The translations under genes and the position numbers were made by a program. This document shows positions 1 through 9,929 of a stretch of 64,000 bases of DNA, piece by piece (position 1 is the first letter of the stretch; each line of letters begins with the position of its first letter). This DNA comes from Brevibacillus sp. SYP-B805. GTDB taxonomy: Bacteria > Bacillota > Bacilli > Brevibacillales > Brevibacillaceae. Under the pieces are notes generated by a model, which saw only the letters and a list, made by a program, of their open reading frames with translations, was not told the origin of the DNA and searched no databases. The stretch lies in NCBI RefSeq assembly GCF_011059135.1, contig NZ_JAALGD010000004.1, positions 62,001 to 126,000 on the forward strand. The letters run 5' to 3'.

Positions 1-769
<769 letters not shown>

Positions 770-1017
770 TCACCTCTCCATTCTTCTCCACGTCATTAGC
801 ATGGCTGGAACCGCAAACAGTATGTAACAAACCGGTGTTCCACCATGCTGTTATAGTTTTCTTTCTATATCTGTTACACTAAACGGCCAAATGTGCCACA
901 CTCTTTTCCAAATGTTCGCACACTTTGCATCAGAGACGATTGTAGCAGATTTATGCCGAAGAAAAAAGCAGAAAAACCCCTGATCTGATCACAGTCGCTT
1001 CCCTCGGACAGCGCCAC

Positions 1018-1046
1018 AAGAAAACCTCCCTGTGCTTACAGGGAGG
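1018..1046 (-). terminator. Terminator overlapping the accA stop codon
   Basis: A perfect 9-bp stem (CCTCCCTGT / ACAGGGAGG, loop of 4) is followed on the minus strand by TTTTCTT. The accA stop codon lies within the hairpin, so the last accA codons form one arm. This should end the malic enzyme-accDA transcript before pfkA. Confidence 0.8.
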
Positions 1047-1992
1047 CATAGGCGCCGATCTGTTTAAACTTGCTGTATCGGTCCTGTATCAGTTCCTCGC
1101 GCGTCATTCCCGCCAGCTGTTGCAGTCCATCCAGCAGCTGGGCTTTTACCAGCTGGGCCTGCCGGGCCACGTCGCGATGGGCTCCGCCGAACGGCTCTTC
1201 GATAATGCCGTCGATTACCCCCAATGCCAGCAGGTCCGGCGCGGTGATTTTCATCGTCTCCGCCGCCCGCATCGCCAGGGAGGCATCTTTCCACAGCAGG
1301 GCGGCTGCTCCCTCCGGCGAGATGACGGAATAGGTGGAGTTCTCCAGCATGTAAATACGGTTCCCCACGCCGATCGCCAGCGCGCCGCCGCTGCCGCCTT
1401 CCCCGATGACGACGCAGATGATCGGCACGCCGAAGCCTGCCATCTCGCGCAGGTTGCGGGCGATCGCTTCGCTTTGGCCGCGCTCTTCCGCCGCCTTGCC
1501 CGGATAGGCGCCGGGCGTGTTGATGAAGGTGATGATGGGACGGCCGAACTTGTCCGCCTGCTGCATCAAACGCAGCGCCTTCCGGTACCCCTCCGGATGG
1601 GGCATGCCGAAGTTGCGGCTGATGTTCTCCTTGGTGTCTTTTCCTTTCTGATGGCCGATCACTGTCACCGGCCGGCCGTCCAGCCGGGCGATCCCGCCCA
1701 CAATCGCCTGATCGTCTCCGAACAGCCGATCGCCGTGCAGCTCCATGAAATCGGTAAAAATGTGCTGAATGTAATCCAACGTGGTCGGCCGCTCCGGATG
1801 GCGGGCAATCTGCACCCGCTGCCACGGTGTCAGGTGGCCGTATATTTGTTCCGCCAGGTCTTTGGCTTTCTGCTCCAGCCGTTTCACCTCGTCGGAAAAG
1901 TCGATTCCCTTCTCTTCGGTAAAGCGGCGCAGCTCCTTGATTTTGTCCTGCAGCTCGACCAGCGGTTTTTCAAAAGGCAGCTCTCCCGCCAT
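1036..1992 (-). CDS. accA: Acetyl-CoA carboxylase carboxyltransferase subunit alpha
   Basis: AccA is half of the carboxyltransferase of acetyl-CoA carboxylase. It works with AccD to move CO2 from biotin to acetyl-CoA, giving malonyl-CoA for fatty-acid synthesis. The 318-residue length is standard. An N-terminal helical region ([18 protein letters not shown]) precedes the crotonase-fold core, with the glycine-rich [20 protein letters not shown] stretch and the [10 protein letters not shown] motif that bind the CoA substrate. It starts two bases after the accD stop codon, so the two subunits are translationally coupled, as is usual in Bacillales. Confidence 0.97.
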   Translation of the reverse strand: MAGELPFEKPLVELQDKIKELRRFTEEKGIDFSDEVKRLEQKAKDLAEQIYGHLTPWQRVQIARHPERPTTLDYIQHIFTDFMELHGDRLFGDDQAIVGGIARLDGRPVTVIGHQKGKDTKENISRNFGMPHPEGYRKALRLMQQADKFGRPIITFINTPGAYPGKAAEERGQSEAIARNLREMAGFGVPIICVVIGEGGSGGALAIGVGNRIYMLENSTYSVISPEGAAALLWKDASLAMRAAETMKITAPDLLALGVIDGIIEEPFGGAHRDVARQAQLVKAQLLDGLQQLAGMTREELIQDRYSKFKQIGAYASL

Positions 1993-1994
1993 AT

Positions 1995-2882
1995 CTACAC
2001 CCCTTCCCGGACCGGAACCGGATGCATCTCCACCAATTTGCCCAAGGTATCGCGCAAATCCTTGCGATGCACCACCATGTCCAGCTGTCCGTGCTTAAGC
2101 AGGAATTCCGCCGTTTGGAAATCCTTCGGCAGCTCCTGCCGGATGGTTTGTTCGATGATGCGTCGGCCGGCAAAGCCGATCAGCGCTCCCGGTTCGGCGA
2201 TATTGAAATCGCCGAGGGACGCAAAGCTGGCGGATACGCCGCCCGTGGTCGGGTTGGTCAGCACCGAGATGAACAGCAGGCGTTCCTCGGCCAACCGGGC
2301 GAGCGCGGCGCTCGTCTTGGCCATCTGCATCAGGCTGAGCACGCCCTCCTGCATGCGGGCTCCGCCCGAGGCGGAAAAAAGAAGAAACGGGCGCTGCCGT
2401 TCGATCGCTCGCTCGATGGCGCGGGTGATTTTTTCCCCGACCACCGATCCCATGCTGCCCATCCGGAACCGGGAATCCATCACCCCGATCACCACCGGGT
2501 TGCCGTACAGCTTGCCTTCCCCGGTGATCACCGCTTCGCGCAGGTTGGTTGCCTTCATGTCCTGCTCCAGCTTTTCCAGATAACCGGCAAACTCCAGCGG
2601 ATTGGTCGTGATCAGATCCGCGTCAAATTCCTCGGTCAGGATGCCATCGTCCAGGATGGTTTGAATCCGCTCCGGCGCAGACATCGGAAAGTGATGGCCG
2701 CAGCCCTTGCAGACGCGCAGATTCTTTTCCAGATCCTTGGAATAATGGATAGTGCTGCATTGGGAGCATTTATGCATAAGTCCTTCCGGAACTTCTTTCT
2801 GTTCGACTGTCGGAGCGCGTCCCAGATTCTCCGCCGGAACGGTGGCAAACTTTCGCTTTTTGCCGAAAAGATCTTTGAGCAC
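1995..2882 (-). CDS. accD: Acetyl-CoA carboxylase carboxyltransferase subunit beta
   Basis: AccD is the zinc-containing carboxyltransferase subunit that pairs with AccA. The 295-residue protein has the expected four-cysteine zinc ribbon near residues 39-61 (CSQC ... CKGC), followed by the crotonase-like domain with [12 protein letters not shown] and [13 protein letters not shown]. Length and motif order match the family. It sits 20 bases downstream of a small DUF2007-like gene and directly upstream of accA, within a unit that appears to begin at the malic enzyme gene. Confidence 0.97.
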   Translation of the reverse strand: MLKDLFGKKRKFATVPAENLGRAPTVEQKEVPEGLMHKCSQCSTIHYSKDLEKNLRVCKGCGHHFPMSAPERIQTILDDGILTEEFDADLITTNPLEFAGYLEKLEQDMKATNLREAVITGEGKLYGNPVVIGVMDSRFRMGSMGSVVGEKITRAIERAIERQRPFLLFSASGGARMQEGVLSLMQMAKTSAALARLAEERLLFISVLTNPTTGGVSASFASLGDFNIAEPGALIGFAGRRIIEQTIRQELPKDFQTAEFLLKHGQLDMVVHRKDLRDTLGKLVEMHPVPVREGV

Positions 2883-2902
2883 AGTAACACCTCACATTTC
2901 GT

Positions 2903-3085
2903 TCAGTGAAGGATCGTGCCTAATACCTCTTGGACTTCGTGAACTTCGCCCTCGGGAACAAGGATTTCATATTGTTTGGAAACCTTTGCCTCACGAACTC
3001 TGACAAGAAATCCTTCATCTGTCAATCGTTGCTGAATGCGTTCGGCGATTTTGGCGCTAGGAGCGATGTAGATGACCGTCCACAT
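2903..3085 (-). CDS. Small DUF2007-like protein
   Basis: A 60-residue protein, beginning MWTVIYIAPSAKIAERIQQR. The pattern (a beta strand, then 'A..I...L...GF.V.V' and a C-terminal 'VPEGEVHEVQEVL' helix) resembles DUF2007, a ferredoxin-like fold often called a putative signal-transducing protein. There are no catalytic residues to point to. It is close to accD (20-base gap) and on the same strand, so it is probably co-transcribed. I infer it is real from its position, its ribosome-binding site and its family-like pattern. Its function is unknown. Confidence 0.75.
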   Translation of the reverse strand: MWTVIYIAPSAKIAERIQQRLTDEGFLVRVREAKVSKQYEILVPEGEVHEVQEVLGTILH

Positions 3086-3174
3086 GCCGTTCTTCCTCCT
3101 TACTACCCCCGTGACAGTATGTAACCTGCATCATCATATCACAGCATTACGGATCGCCGCAAACCAGCCGTATC

Positions 3175-3846
3175 TTACAGCTTGCTGTTCTCCAAGTGCT
3201 CCCTCATCCGGGCTATGGCCGTCTCCTCGTCTCCGGAACGAATGGCCTCCATGATCTGCCGGTGCTCTTCGATGGCGTTACGCGCCCTGCCTTCTCTCGA
3301 CAGCGATTCGCTGCGGGTGCTTTGGCTGTATTCGACCAGCGGCACCCATATGCGGTGCAGAATGGAATTGCGGCTGGAACGGCAGATGACCCGATGGAAC
3401 AGATAATCCTCTTCCGTCGGGACTTCCCCTTTCTCCACGCGTTCGGCCGCTGCCGACAGGATGCGCTCCATCTCTTCAAAATGCTTGCTGGAAGCCCGCC
3501 TGCATGCCAGCCGCACCGCTTCCAGCTCCAGAATTTTGCGCATCTCGACGATATCTTTTTTGGTCTTGGCATCACGCAGCAGGAAAAAGCCGAGAATATC
3601 GATCAGGCGGTTGTGCCGGTAATGCTTGAGGAAGGTTCCCTCTCCGCGCCGGGTCTCGATCAGGCCGAGCAGTTCCAGCGCGCGCAGCGCTTCACGGACG
3701 GAGGAACGGCCCGCGCCAAGCTGCTCCGAGAGTTCACGCTCCGACGGCAATTTGTCTCCGGGGCGCAAATTCCGCTTTTGCACGAGCTCGTGAATCTCCA
3801 GCAGAATGCCTTCGTACACTTTGCGGTCTTGGGCGGAATCAAGCAC
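3175..3846 (-). CDS. FadR-subfamily GntR transcriptional regulator
   Basis: A 223-residue regulator with an N-terminal winged helix (residues about 8-75, with LPSERELSEQLGAGRSSVREALRALELLGLIETRRGEGTF split around the recognition helix) and a C-terminal all-helical FCD ligand-binding domain containing the conserved histidine region EDYLFHRVI and the late EEHRQIMEAI. FadR-subfamily members sense small carboxylates or acyl-CoAs. It lies 66 bases downstream of the malic enzyme gene, and a perfect GTC-type palindrome overlaps the start of that transcript. I infer that it represses its own operon in response to an organic acid. The effector cannot be read from sequence. Confidence 0.93.
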   Translation of the reverse strand: MLDSAQDRKVYEGILLEIHELVQKRNLRPGDKLPSERELSEQLGAGRSSVREALRALELLGLIETRRGEGTFLKHYRHNRLIDILGFFLLRDAKTKKDIVEMRKILELEAVRLACRRASSKHFEEMERILSAAAERVEKGEVPTEEDYLFHRVICRSSRNSILHRIWVPLVEYSQSTRSESLSREGRARNAIEEHRQIMEAIRSGDEETAIARMREHLENSKL

Positions 3847-3912
3847 ACCGCATTCTCCCTTCGATGATTTCTTTGGCGCCGTCCTTTTGGAGATCGGCCT
3901 CCCGAACGGACG

Positions 3913-5160
3913 CTAGTTGACTTGCTGCGGCGTGATCGCAGACAAACGGAACGTTTTCGCCTTCACTTCTTCCGGATCGACCATCTTGCGCGCCACCCCT
4001 GTTTCCATCGCAGCTTTCGCCACGGCGGCAGCCACATGGGGCGCTACGCGGGGATCGAATGGCGCCGGAATCACCTTGTCGGCCGACAGCTCTTCCGGTG
4101 TGATCAAATCGGCAATGGCGTAAACGGCGGCCAGTTTCATTTCTTCGTTGATGATGGTCGCGCGGGTATCCAGCGCTCCCCGGAAAATGCCCGGGAAGGC
4201 CAGCACGTTGTTTACCTGGTTGGGGAAATCGGAGCGTCCCGTTCCCACCACGGCAGCACCCGCCTGCTTCGCTTCCTCCGGCATGATCTCCGGAACCGGG
4301 TTGGCCATGGCAAAGATGATCGGATCGCGGTTCATCGAAGCCACCATCTCCGGAGTAACCGCACCGGCCACGGAAACGCCGATAAACACGTCCGCCCCTT
4401 TCATCGCCTCGGCCAGACCTCCCTCCCGCTTCTCCCGGTTGGTGATCTTCGCCATCTCTTCCTTCACGGGATTCATGCCAAACGGACGGCCTTCGTACAC
4501 AATTCCCTTGGTATCGCACATGATCACGTCTTTGACGCCCATGCGCAGCAGCAGCTTGATGATGGCGATGCCGGCCGCGCCTGCACCGTTGGTCACCACG
4601 CGAATATCTTCCAGCTTCTTGTCTACCACGCGCAGGGCATTGATCAAACCGGCGGCCGTCACGATGGCCGTTCCGTGCTGATCGTCATGAAAGATCGGAA
4701 TGTTCGTTTCCTTTTTCAGGCGCTCCTCCACTTCAAAGCAAGCGGGAGCCGCGATATCTTCCAGATTGACGCCGCCGAACGTCGGCTCCAGCAGTTTCAC
4801 CGTCTCGATGATCTTGTCGACATCCGTGGTGTTCAGGCAGATCGGAAAGGCATCCACACCGGCAAACGCCTTGAACAGCACGGCTTTCCCTTCCATGACC
4901 GGCATGGCTGCAGCCGGACCGATATTGCCCAGCCCGAGCACCGCCGTTCCGTCGCTGACCACGGCGACCAGATTCCCTTTCATCGTGTAATCGTACACTT
5001 TCGCCGGATCATCGAAAATCTCCTTGCACGGCTCAGCCACCCCAGGTGAGTACGCCAGGCTCAAGTCATGCGCATTGCGCAGCGGCACCTTTGCCACCGC
5101 GGATAATTTCCCCTGATTTTTTTTGTGCAACTCCAGCGCTTCTTCCCGTAATTTGGACAA
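3913..5160 (-). CDS. NAD(P)-dependent malic enzyme (YtsJ type)
   Basis: Decarboxylates malate to pyruvate and CO2 with reduction of NAD(P), linking the TCA cycle to pyruvate and acetyl-CoA supply. The protein has the N-terminal malic domain ([35 protein letters not shown] with metal-binding Asp residues) and a Rossmann domain with [10 protein letters not shown] start it at the TTG at 5160: it is preceded by GGAGTG at six bases' distance and gives a protein of 415 residues beginning (M)[18 protein letters not shown], which matches the N-terminus of B. subtilis YtsJ. Upstream in-frame starts lack a ribosome-binding site. A promoter and a FadR-type operator lie directly upstream. Confidence 0.93.
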   Translation of the reverse strand: MSKLREEALELHKKNQGKLSAVAKVPLRNAHDLSLAYSPGVAEPCKEIFDDPAKVYDYTMKGNLVAVVSDGTAVLGLGNIGPAAAMPVMEGKAVLFKAFAGVDAFPICLNTTDVDKIIETVKLLEPTFGGVNLEDIAAPACFEVEERLKKETNIPIFHDDQHGTAIVTAAGLINALRVVDKKLEDIRVVTNGAGAAGIAIIKLLLRMGVKDVIMCDTKGIVYEGRPFGMNPVKEEMAKITNREKREGGLAEAMKGADVFIGVSVAGAVTPEMVASMNRDPIIFAMANPVPEIMPEEAKQAGAAVVGTGRSDFPNQVNNVLAFPGIFRGALDTRATIINEEMKLAAVYAIADLITPEELSADKVIPAPFDPRVAPHVAAAVAKAAMETGVARKMVDPEEVKAKTFRLSAITPQQVN

Positions 5161-5200
5161 CTCGATCACTCCATTCCCACCCATGTGTTGAACCGCTGCC

Positions 5201-5217
5201 AAGTGGTCTGACCACTT
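5201..5217. promoter_or_regulatory. Perfect FadR-family operator palindrome
   Basis: The 17-base sequence AAGTGGTCTGACCACTT is a perfect inverted repeat with 8-base arms around one central base. Its core TGGTCNGACCA is the form of site bound by FadR-subfamily GntR repressors. It lies just downstream of the -10 box of the malic enzyme promoter, a position suited to repression. The likely ligand is the GntR-type regulator encoded two genes on. Confidence 0.8.
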
Positions 5218-5233
5218 AACGAATCATGTTCTC

Positions 5234-5261
5234 ATTATAGCAAAACCCGCCTAACTGTAAA
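5234..5261 (-). promoter_or_regulatory. SigmaA-type promoter of the malic enzyme operon
   Basis: Read on the minus strand, TTTACA (5256-5261) and a perfect TATAAT (5234-5239) are spaced by 16 bases. The predicted start of transcription falls about at the operator palindrome. The unit probably covers malic enzyme, the GntR-type regulator, the DUF2007-like gene, accD and accA. Confidence 0.75.
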
Positions 5262-5271
5262 CCTGCCGAAA

Positions 5272-5305
5272 AACACAAAAATGGAAGGACATTCCTCATC
5301 CTTCC
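5272..5305 (-). terminator. dnaE terminator
   Basis: The arms GGAAGGA and TCCTTCC (5283-5289 and 5299-5305) form a 7-bp stem with a 9-base loop, followed on the minus strand by a T-rich tract. The hairpin overlaps the end of dnaE. Confidence 0.75.
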
Positions 5306-8300
5306 CAGTTTATCGGCATTTCTTTTTGAATTACGCTGCCATGCCCCACAATTGCTCGCACTTGCTCCAAGAACGGCTCGTCCGCTTCCACCCGGATGCT
5401 GTCCGGCAGGCGCAGCGACTGCTTTTTGCGCTCATAGTACAGCACCACGGGAACCGTACCTCTTTTTTCGACAAAGAGCTGCTGCAGCGCGGTGAGCGTC
5501 GAATCGCGCTCCTGCTGCGGCGAGATTTTGATGAACAGCACCGGTTCCGTCTCCGGCTTCGGCAGGGCGGCCAGATCCCAGAAGCGGGAGGCGAGCAGCT
5601 TGACGGTCTCGTCCTGGGTGTCCAGCCGCCCTTCCACGACGACGAGCCGCTCCTTTTCCAGCAGTTCGGCGTACCGGGCGTATGCCTGCGGGAAGACGAC
5701 CACCTCGACCTGCGCCGTCTTGTCCTCGATGGTCAGGAACGCCATCGCGTCGCCTTTTTTGGTCTGGATGCGCTTCAGCTCCACGATCATGCCGATCGCC
5801 TTGACCGGCTGATCCTTGGCCAGATCGGCTAGGCTGGCGATCGTCCTGATCTCCGGCCGGTTGAGGGCGAAGGCATACTGATCCAGCGGGTGGCCGGACA
5901 GGTAGGCGCCGAGCAGCTCCCGTTCTTCCCGCAGCTGCTGCATGCGGGAAAACGGCGGGACATCCGGATACGCCAGCGGAGCGGTATCGGCGACAGGCGT
6001 GTTTTCCAGGGCGAACAGGTTCAGCTGCGCCCCCTCCCGCTCCTCGCGCCGGACGTTGGCTTTCCCCATGATCTCATCGAGCATCACCAGCTTCTGCGCC
6101 CGGTGGCCGGGCAGGCCGTCGAGCGCCCCCGCCAGGATCAGGGATTCGATCACCCTGCGGTTGACCAGCCGGGTATCCATGCGGGTGCAGAAATCGAGCA
6201 GATTGCGGTACGGGGCGCGCTCCCTCTCTTTCACGATCCAGTCGATGGCGCCGTAGCCCACATTTTTGACGGCAGCCAGCCCGAAACGGATCGCCCCGTT
6301 TTTCACCGTGAAAGCCGCTTCGCTCTCGTTCACGTCGGGGGGAAGCACGGTCAACCGCAGGCGGCGCGCCTCTTCCACATATTCCGCGATTTTGCCCTGG
6401 CTGCCGATGGAAAGCGACAGCAGGGCCGCCATAAACGCCAGCGGATAATTGGCTTTGAGATAAGCCATCTGGTAGGCAATCACCGCATAGGCGACGGAAT
6501 GGGCCTTGTTGAACCCGTAATCGGCAAAGCGGACGATCAGGTCGTACACGTGGTTGGCCAGCTTGTCGTCATACCCCTGCCGGATGCTGCCGACGACGAA
6601 TTTGGCCCGCTGCTCCGCCAGCAGTTCCCGCTTTTTCTTGCCGACGGCCCGGCGCAGAATATCCGCCTCCCCCAGCGAAAAGCCGGCCATCCTGGAGGAG
6701 ATCTGCATGATCTGCTCCTGATAGATCATGAAGCCGTAGGTTTCGCGCAGGATGGGCTCCAGATCCGGATGGGGATAGACCACCTTGGTGACGCCGTGCT
6801 TCGCCTGGATATACTGCGGGATAATCTCCATCGGCCCCGGCCGGTAGAGGGCCAGCACGGCGATGATATCCTCCAGGCTGCTCGGCTTCAGCTCGCGCAG
6901 CACGTTGCGCATCCCGGCCGACTCCAGCTGGAAGACACCCGTCGTCTCACCGCGGCTCAGCATGCGAAACGTCTTCCCGTCTGCCGGCGGCAAATGATCA
7001 AGCGACAGCTCGATCCCCTGCCGCTTCAGATGACGCAGGGTTTCCTGGATAATCGTCAGGTTGCGCAGGCCGAGGAAGTCCATTTTCAGGAGGCCCACCT
7101 CTTCCAGCACATCCATCGGGTACTGCGTCAGCGCCAACCCTTCGCTTCCCGCCTGCAGCGGCACATACTCGGTCAGCGGCTCCCGGGAGATCACCACTCC
7201 GGCCGCATGGGTGGACGCATGGCGCGGCAGCCCCTCCAGCCCTCTGGCGATGTCGATCAGCTGGGCAATCTGCTTGTTTTCCGCACAGAGCCTGCCGATC
7301 TCGGGATTCAGCTCCATGGCGCGTTCGATCGTCATGCCCACCGAATGGGGGATCATCTTGGCGACGCGGTCGATCTGGCCGAGCGAGATGCCGAGCGCCC
7401 GCCCCACATCGCGCACGGCCGCGCGTGCCGCCAGCGTGCCGAACGTGATGATCTGCGCCACACGGTCCCGGCCGTACTTGTCGGCCACATAGCGGATCAC
7501 TTCATCCCGCCGTTCGACGGAAAAATCGATATCGATATCCGGCATGGTGACCCGCTCCGGGTTCAAAAACCGCTCGAACAGCAGATTGAACGCGAGCGGG
7601 TCCACGTTGGTGATTTTCAGCGCGTACGCCACCAGACTGCCGGCGGCCGAGCCCCGTCCCGGCCCCGTCGGGATGCCCTGCTCGTGGGCATAGCGCATGA
7701 AGTCCCACACGATCAGAAAATAATCCGTAAATCCGGTCTTGGTAATAATGTCCAGTTCGTGGTCAAGCCGCTTCCGGACGGGTTCGGTCAGTTCCCCGTA
7801 GCGCTCCCGGCAGCCGTCTTCACACAGCTTGCGCAACAGCTGCACCGGATCCTGCCCGGGCTCCACGGGAAAACGGGGGAGAATGTGCTGCCCGAACGAA
7901 ACCTCCCATTGGCAGCGCTCCGCGATGGCAAGGGTATTGGCAAGCGCCGCCGGCACATGGGCAAACAAGCCCGCCATCTCCTCCGCGCTTTTCAGATAAT
8001 ACTCCTCCGTCTCGTAGCGGAAGCGTCCTTCTTCCTCGAGCGTCTTCCCTTCGCCGATGGCCAGCAGCACATCATGCAGCTTGGCATCCGCTTTTTCCAC
8101 ATAGTGGACATTGTTGGTCGCTACCAGCGGGATGCCTGTCTCCTGATGCAGGCCCAGCAGCCGCTGGTTCAGCCGCCGCTCCCTTTCCAACCCGTGATCC
8201 TGCAGTTCCAGAAAGAAGGAACCCTGGCCGAACACCCGCTGGTACCAGAGCGCGGCCCGCTTTGCCCCGGCGACATCGCCGGCCAGCAGCAGTGACGGCA

Positions 8301-8727
8301 CTTCCCCTTTCAGACAGCCGCTCAGGGCAATCAGCCCTTTGTGATGCTGCTCTAGGGCAGCCTTGTTGATGCGGGGGAGCAGGTGATACCCTTCCGTATT
8401 GGCAAGCGAGCTCAAGCGCAGCAGATTGCGGTACCCCTCATCATTTTCGGCAAGCAGGGTGAGGTGGAACGGCGGCGGCGCCTGCCGGGAACGTTCCGAC
8501 AGGTCCCCCTCAATGATGTATGCCTCCATCCCGATGATCGGCTTGATACCCGCCTGTTTGCACGCTTTGTAAAAGGGGATCGCCCCGTACAGATGGACGT
8601 GATCGGTCATGGCAAGCGCGGGCATCCCGAGCGCCGCCGCCTTGTTCACCAGGGCGTCGATGCGGGCCGCCCCGTCAAGCAGGCTGTATTCCGTATGGAC
8701 GTGGAGATGGACAAAGGAAGTATGCAC
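5296..8727 (-). CDS. dnaE: DNA polymerase III subunit alpha (DnaE type)
   Basis: The lagging-strand-type replicative polymerase of Gram-positives, 1143 residues. It has the N-terminal PHP domain (FVHLHVHTEYSLLDGA, metal-site histidines), the polymerase palm with GPGRGSAAGSLVAYAL and the catalytic PDIDIDF aspartates, the YQEQIM segment, a helix-hairpin-helix region and a C-terminal OB fold (VKAIGMIVELKRIQTKKGD). No 3'-5' exonuclease domain is inserted, so this is DnaE and not PolC. The neighbours (malic enzyme, accDA, pfkA) are the classic Bacillales arrangement. Confidence 0.97.
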   Translation of the reverse strand: MHTSFVHLHVHTEYSLLDGAARIDALVNKAAALGMPALAMTDHVHLYGAIPFYKACKQAGIKPIIGMEAYIIEGDLSERSRQAPPPFHLTLLAENDEGYRNLLRLSSLANTEGYHLLPRINKAALEQHHKGLIALSGCLKGEVPSLLLAGDVAGAKRAALWYQRVFGQGSFFLELQDHGLERERRLNQRLLGLHQETGIPLVATNNVHYVEKADAKLHDVLLAIGEGKTLEEEGRFRYETEEYYLKSAEEMAGLFAHVPAALANTLAIAERCQWEVSFGQHILPRFPVEPGQDPVQLLRKLCEDGCRERYGELTEPVRKRLDHELDIITKTGFTDYFLIVWDFMRYAHEQGIPTGPGRGSAAGSLVAYALKITNVDPLAFNLLFERFLNPERVTMPDIDIDFSVERRDEVIRYVADKYGRDRVAQIITFGTLAARAAVRDVGRALGISLGQIDRVAKMIPHSVGMTIERAMELNPEIGRLCAENKQIAQLIDIARGLEGLPRHASTHAAGVVISREPLTEYVPLQAGSEGLALTQYPMDVLEEVGLLKMDFLGLRNLTIIQETLRHLKRQGIELSLDHLPPADGKTFRMLSRGETTGVFQLESAGMRNVLRELKPSSLEDIIAVLALYRPGPMEIIPQYIQAKHGVTKVVYPHPDLEPILRETYGFMIYQEQIMQISSRMAGFSLGEADILRRAVGKKKRELLAEQRAKFVVGSIRQGYDDKLANHVYDLIVRFADYGFNKAHSVAYAVIAYQMAYLKANYPLAFMAALLSLSIGSQGKIAEYVEEARRLRLTVLPPDVNESEAAFTVKNGAIRFGLAAVKNVGYGAIDWIVKERERAPYRNLLDFCTRMDTRLVNRRVIESLILAGALDGLPGHRAQKLVMLDEIMGKANVRREEREGAQLNLFALENTPVADTAPLAYPDVPPFSRMQQLREERELLGAYLSGHPLDQYAFALNRPEIRTIASLADLAKDQPVKAIGMIVELKRIQTKKGDAMAFLTIEDKTAQVEVVVFPQAYARYAELLEKERLVVVEGRLDTQDETVKLLASRFWDLAALPKPETEPVLFIKISPQQERDSTLTALQQLFVEKRGTVPVVLYYERKKQSLRLPDSIRVEADEPFLEQVRAIVGHGSVIQKEMPINWEG

Positions 8728-8744
8728 GCTCTCCCTCCTTACCG

Positions 8745-8783
8745 TCGGACGGTCCGATGAACGAATGATCTGCTTTCATTATA
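8745..8783 (-). promoter_or_regulatory. Candidate dnaE -10 box and leader palindrome
   Basis: A perfect TATAAT reads on the minus strand at 8778-8783, but only a weak -35 (TTCGCA) lies at a suitable distance. Downstream, in the short dnaE leader, TCGGACGGTCCGA (8745-8757) is a perfect palindrome with 6-base arms. The palindrome may be an operator or an mRNA structure near the ribosome-binding site. Neither role is demonstrated. Confidence 0.4.
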
Positions 8784-8837
8784 CCGCATTTGTCCAGGGA
8801 TGCGAACATACAATCGCCACTCATTTTTTTCGCCTGC

Positions 8838-9821
8838 CTACGAGTCGAATTTTTGCCTCATTTCTGTTCTTACTCTAATATCAGGAAGTTTCGGGTAAGA
8901 ATAACGTGACAAGTTTGAAGAGTCTATATTGCTAGTTACATTAATGTACATTTGCGCTAAGTCACTAATCTTTACTGAAAAAGCACTTCCTGGTGTTATT
9001 GATGTTCTTTGGTAGTCTTTACTTATTAAAATAAGCTTAAAAAGTAAATTTTGCTGATTGTTGGGTAATCTTCCACTTAAGACACCATTCGATATTTTTA
9101 GCCCATTGTGAAAATCACTAACATATTTTTCAGCCAACTCTATACCCAGTCTGTCTTCGTGCAAATTTTTGAGTAATATGGCGGTGTCAGCTCTTGTGTA
9201 CGGAACCTCACCTAGATAAGTCCCTTTTTTTGGCATCCATCCCCACTTTGTCAATGCACTTGAATATGTTACGCCAGCTGGTTTGTTCCCTCGATAAACT
9301 TTCCAAGCGTTCATAGCTAGCATTGCTACTTCTTCCTTTGTCAGCCGTTTATTGAAGTCAATCTTTACTCCATTGAGTATCCCAGCTTTAGCAGCCTTCT
9401 CATAAACATCTTTTGCCCAATGTCCAGCTGGAATGGTTGGAAGCAGGGTCTTATCTTTCAATCCTCGTACAGCGACTAAACTAGCTACAAATTGCGCTTG
9501 TGTTATTACTTCTTCAGGGCGGAACGTTCCATCGGAAAACTTCCACATCAGATTATTCTTGAGTACGTAATCGATATCTACTTTTGCAGGATGATTCGCG
9601 TATTCATTGGTGGTAAGGTACAGTTTCACCTGTGCAACCTTTCCTGCAACTTGTGTTGCAGTATTTTTTTCTTGATTTGCAGCAGCCTGTACTTGAGAAA
9701 CAGCCTTAATCACTTTCCCCTCAACCTTTTGCAAGGTACCTTCTGCATGAACAGAAGATACGGATGAGATAACTCCAAGAATCAGGGTTGTCAAAAGAAA
9801 AGTATTAGCTTGTTTTCGCAT
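8838..9821 (-). CDS. Secreted S-layer-homology (SLH) domain protein
   Basis: A 327-residue exported protein. It has a signal peptide (MRKQANTFLLTTLILGVISS, likely cut after VHA), a 40-residue linker and then SLH-like repeats: residues about 78-120 (KFSDGTFRPEEVITQAQFVASL) and about 130-180 (HWAKDVYEKAAKAGIL ... RLTKEEVAMLAMNAW). A partial third repeat (YTRADTAILLKNL) follows near residue 207. The C-terminal 100 residues match nothing I recognise. SLH modules bind secondary cell-wall polymer, so the protein should be anchored to the wall. The ribosome-binding site is GAGGAGGCACG. Its low GC content sets it apart from dnaE next door and suggests transfer. Confidence 0.85.
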   Translation of the reverse strand: MRKQANTFLLTTLILGVISSVSSVHAEGTLQKVEGKVIKAVSQVQAAANQEKNTATQVAGKVAQVKLYLTTNEYANHPAKVDIDYVLKNNLMWKFSDGTFRPEEVITQAQFVASLVAVRGLKDKTLLPTIPAGHWAKDVYEKAAKAGILNGVKIDFNKRLTKEEVAMLAMNAWKVYRGNKPAGVTYSSALTKWGWMPKKGTYLGEVPYTRADTAILLKNLHEDRLGIELAEKYVSDFHNGLKISNGVLSGRLPNNQQNLLFKLILISKDYQRTSITPGSAFSVKISDLAQMYINVTSNIDSSNLSRYSYPKLPDIRVRTEMRQKFDS

Positions 9822-9929
9822 TAGTCGTGCCTCCTCGTGTCTTAAATTTTGGATCTTTTCTGAAATATTGTTGCTATTTATGCTGAATTGTTATAAAAAT
9901 TGTAAAAGCTTTTGGGAGGCTTACAAACA

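Noticed and set aside
5890-8295. 801-codon open frame antisense to dnaE
   Set aside because: Composition is that of a reverse-strand shadow of a GC-rich gene, with no motif; dnaE on the other strand is certain.
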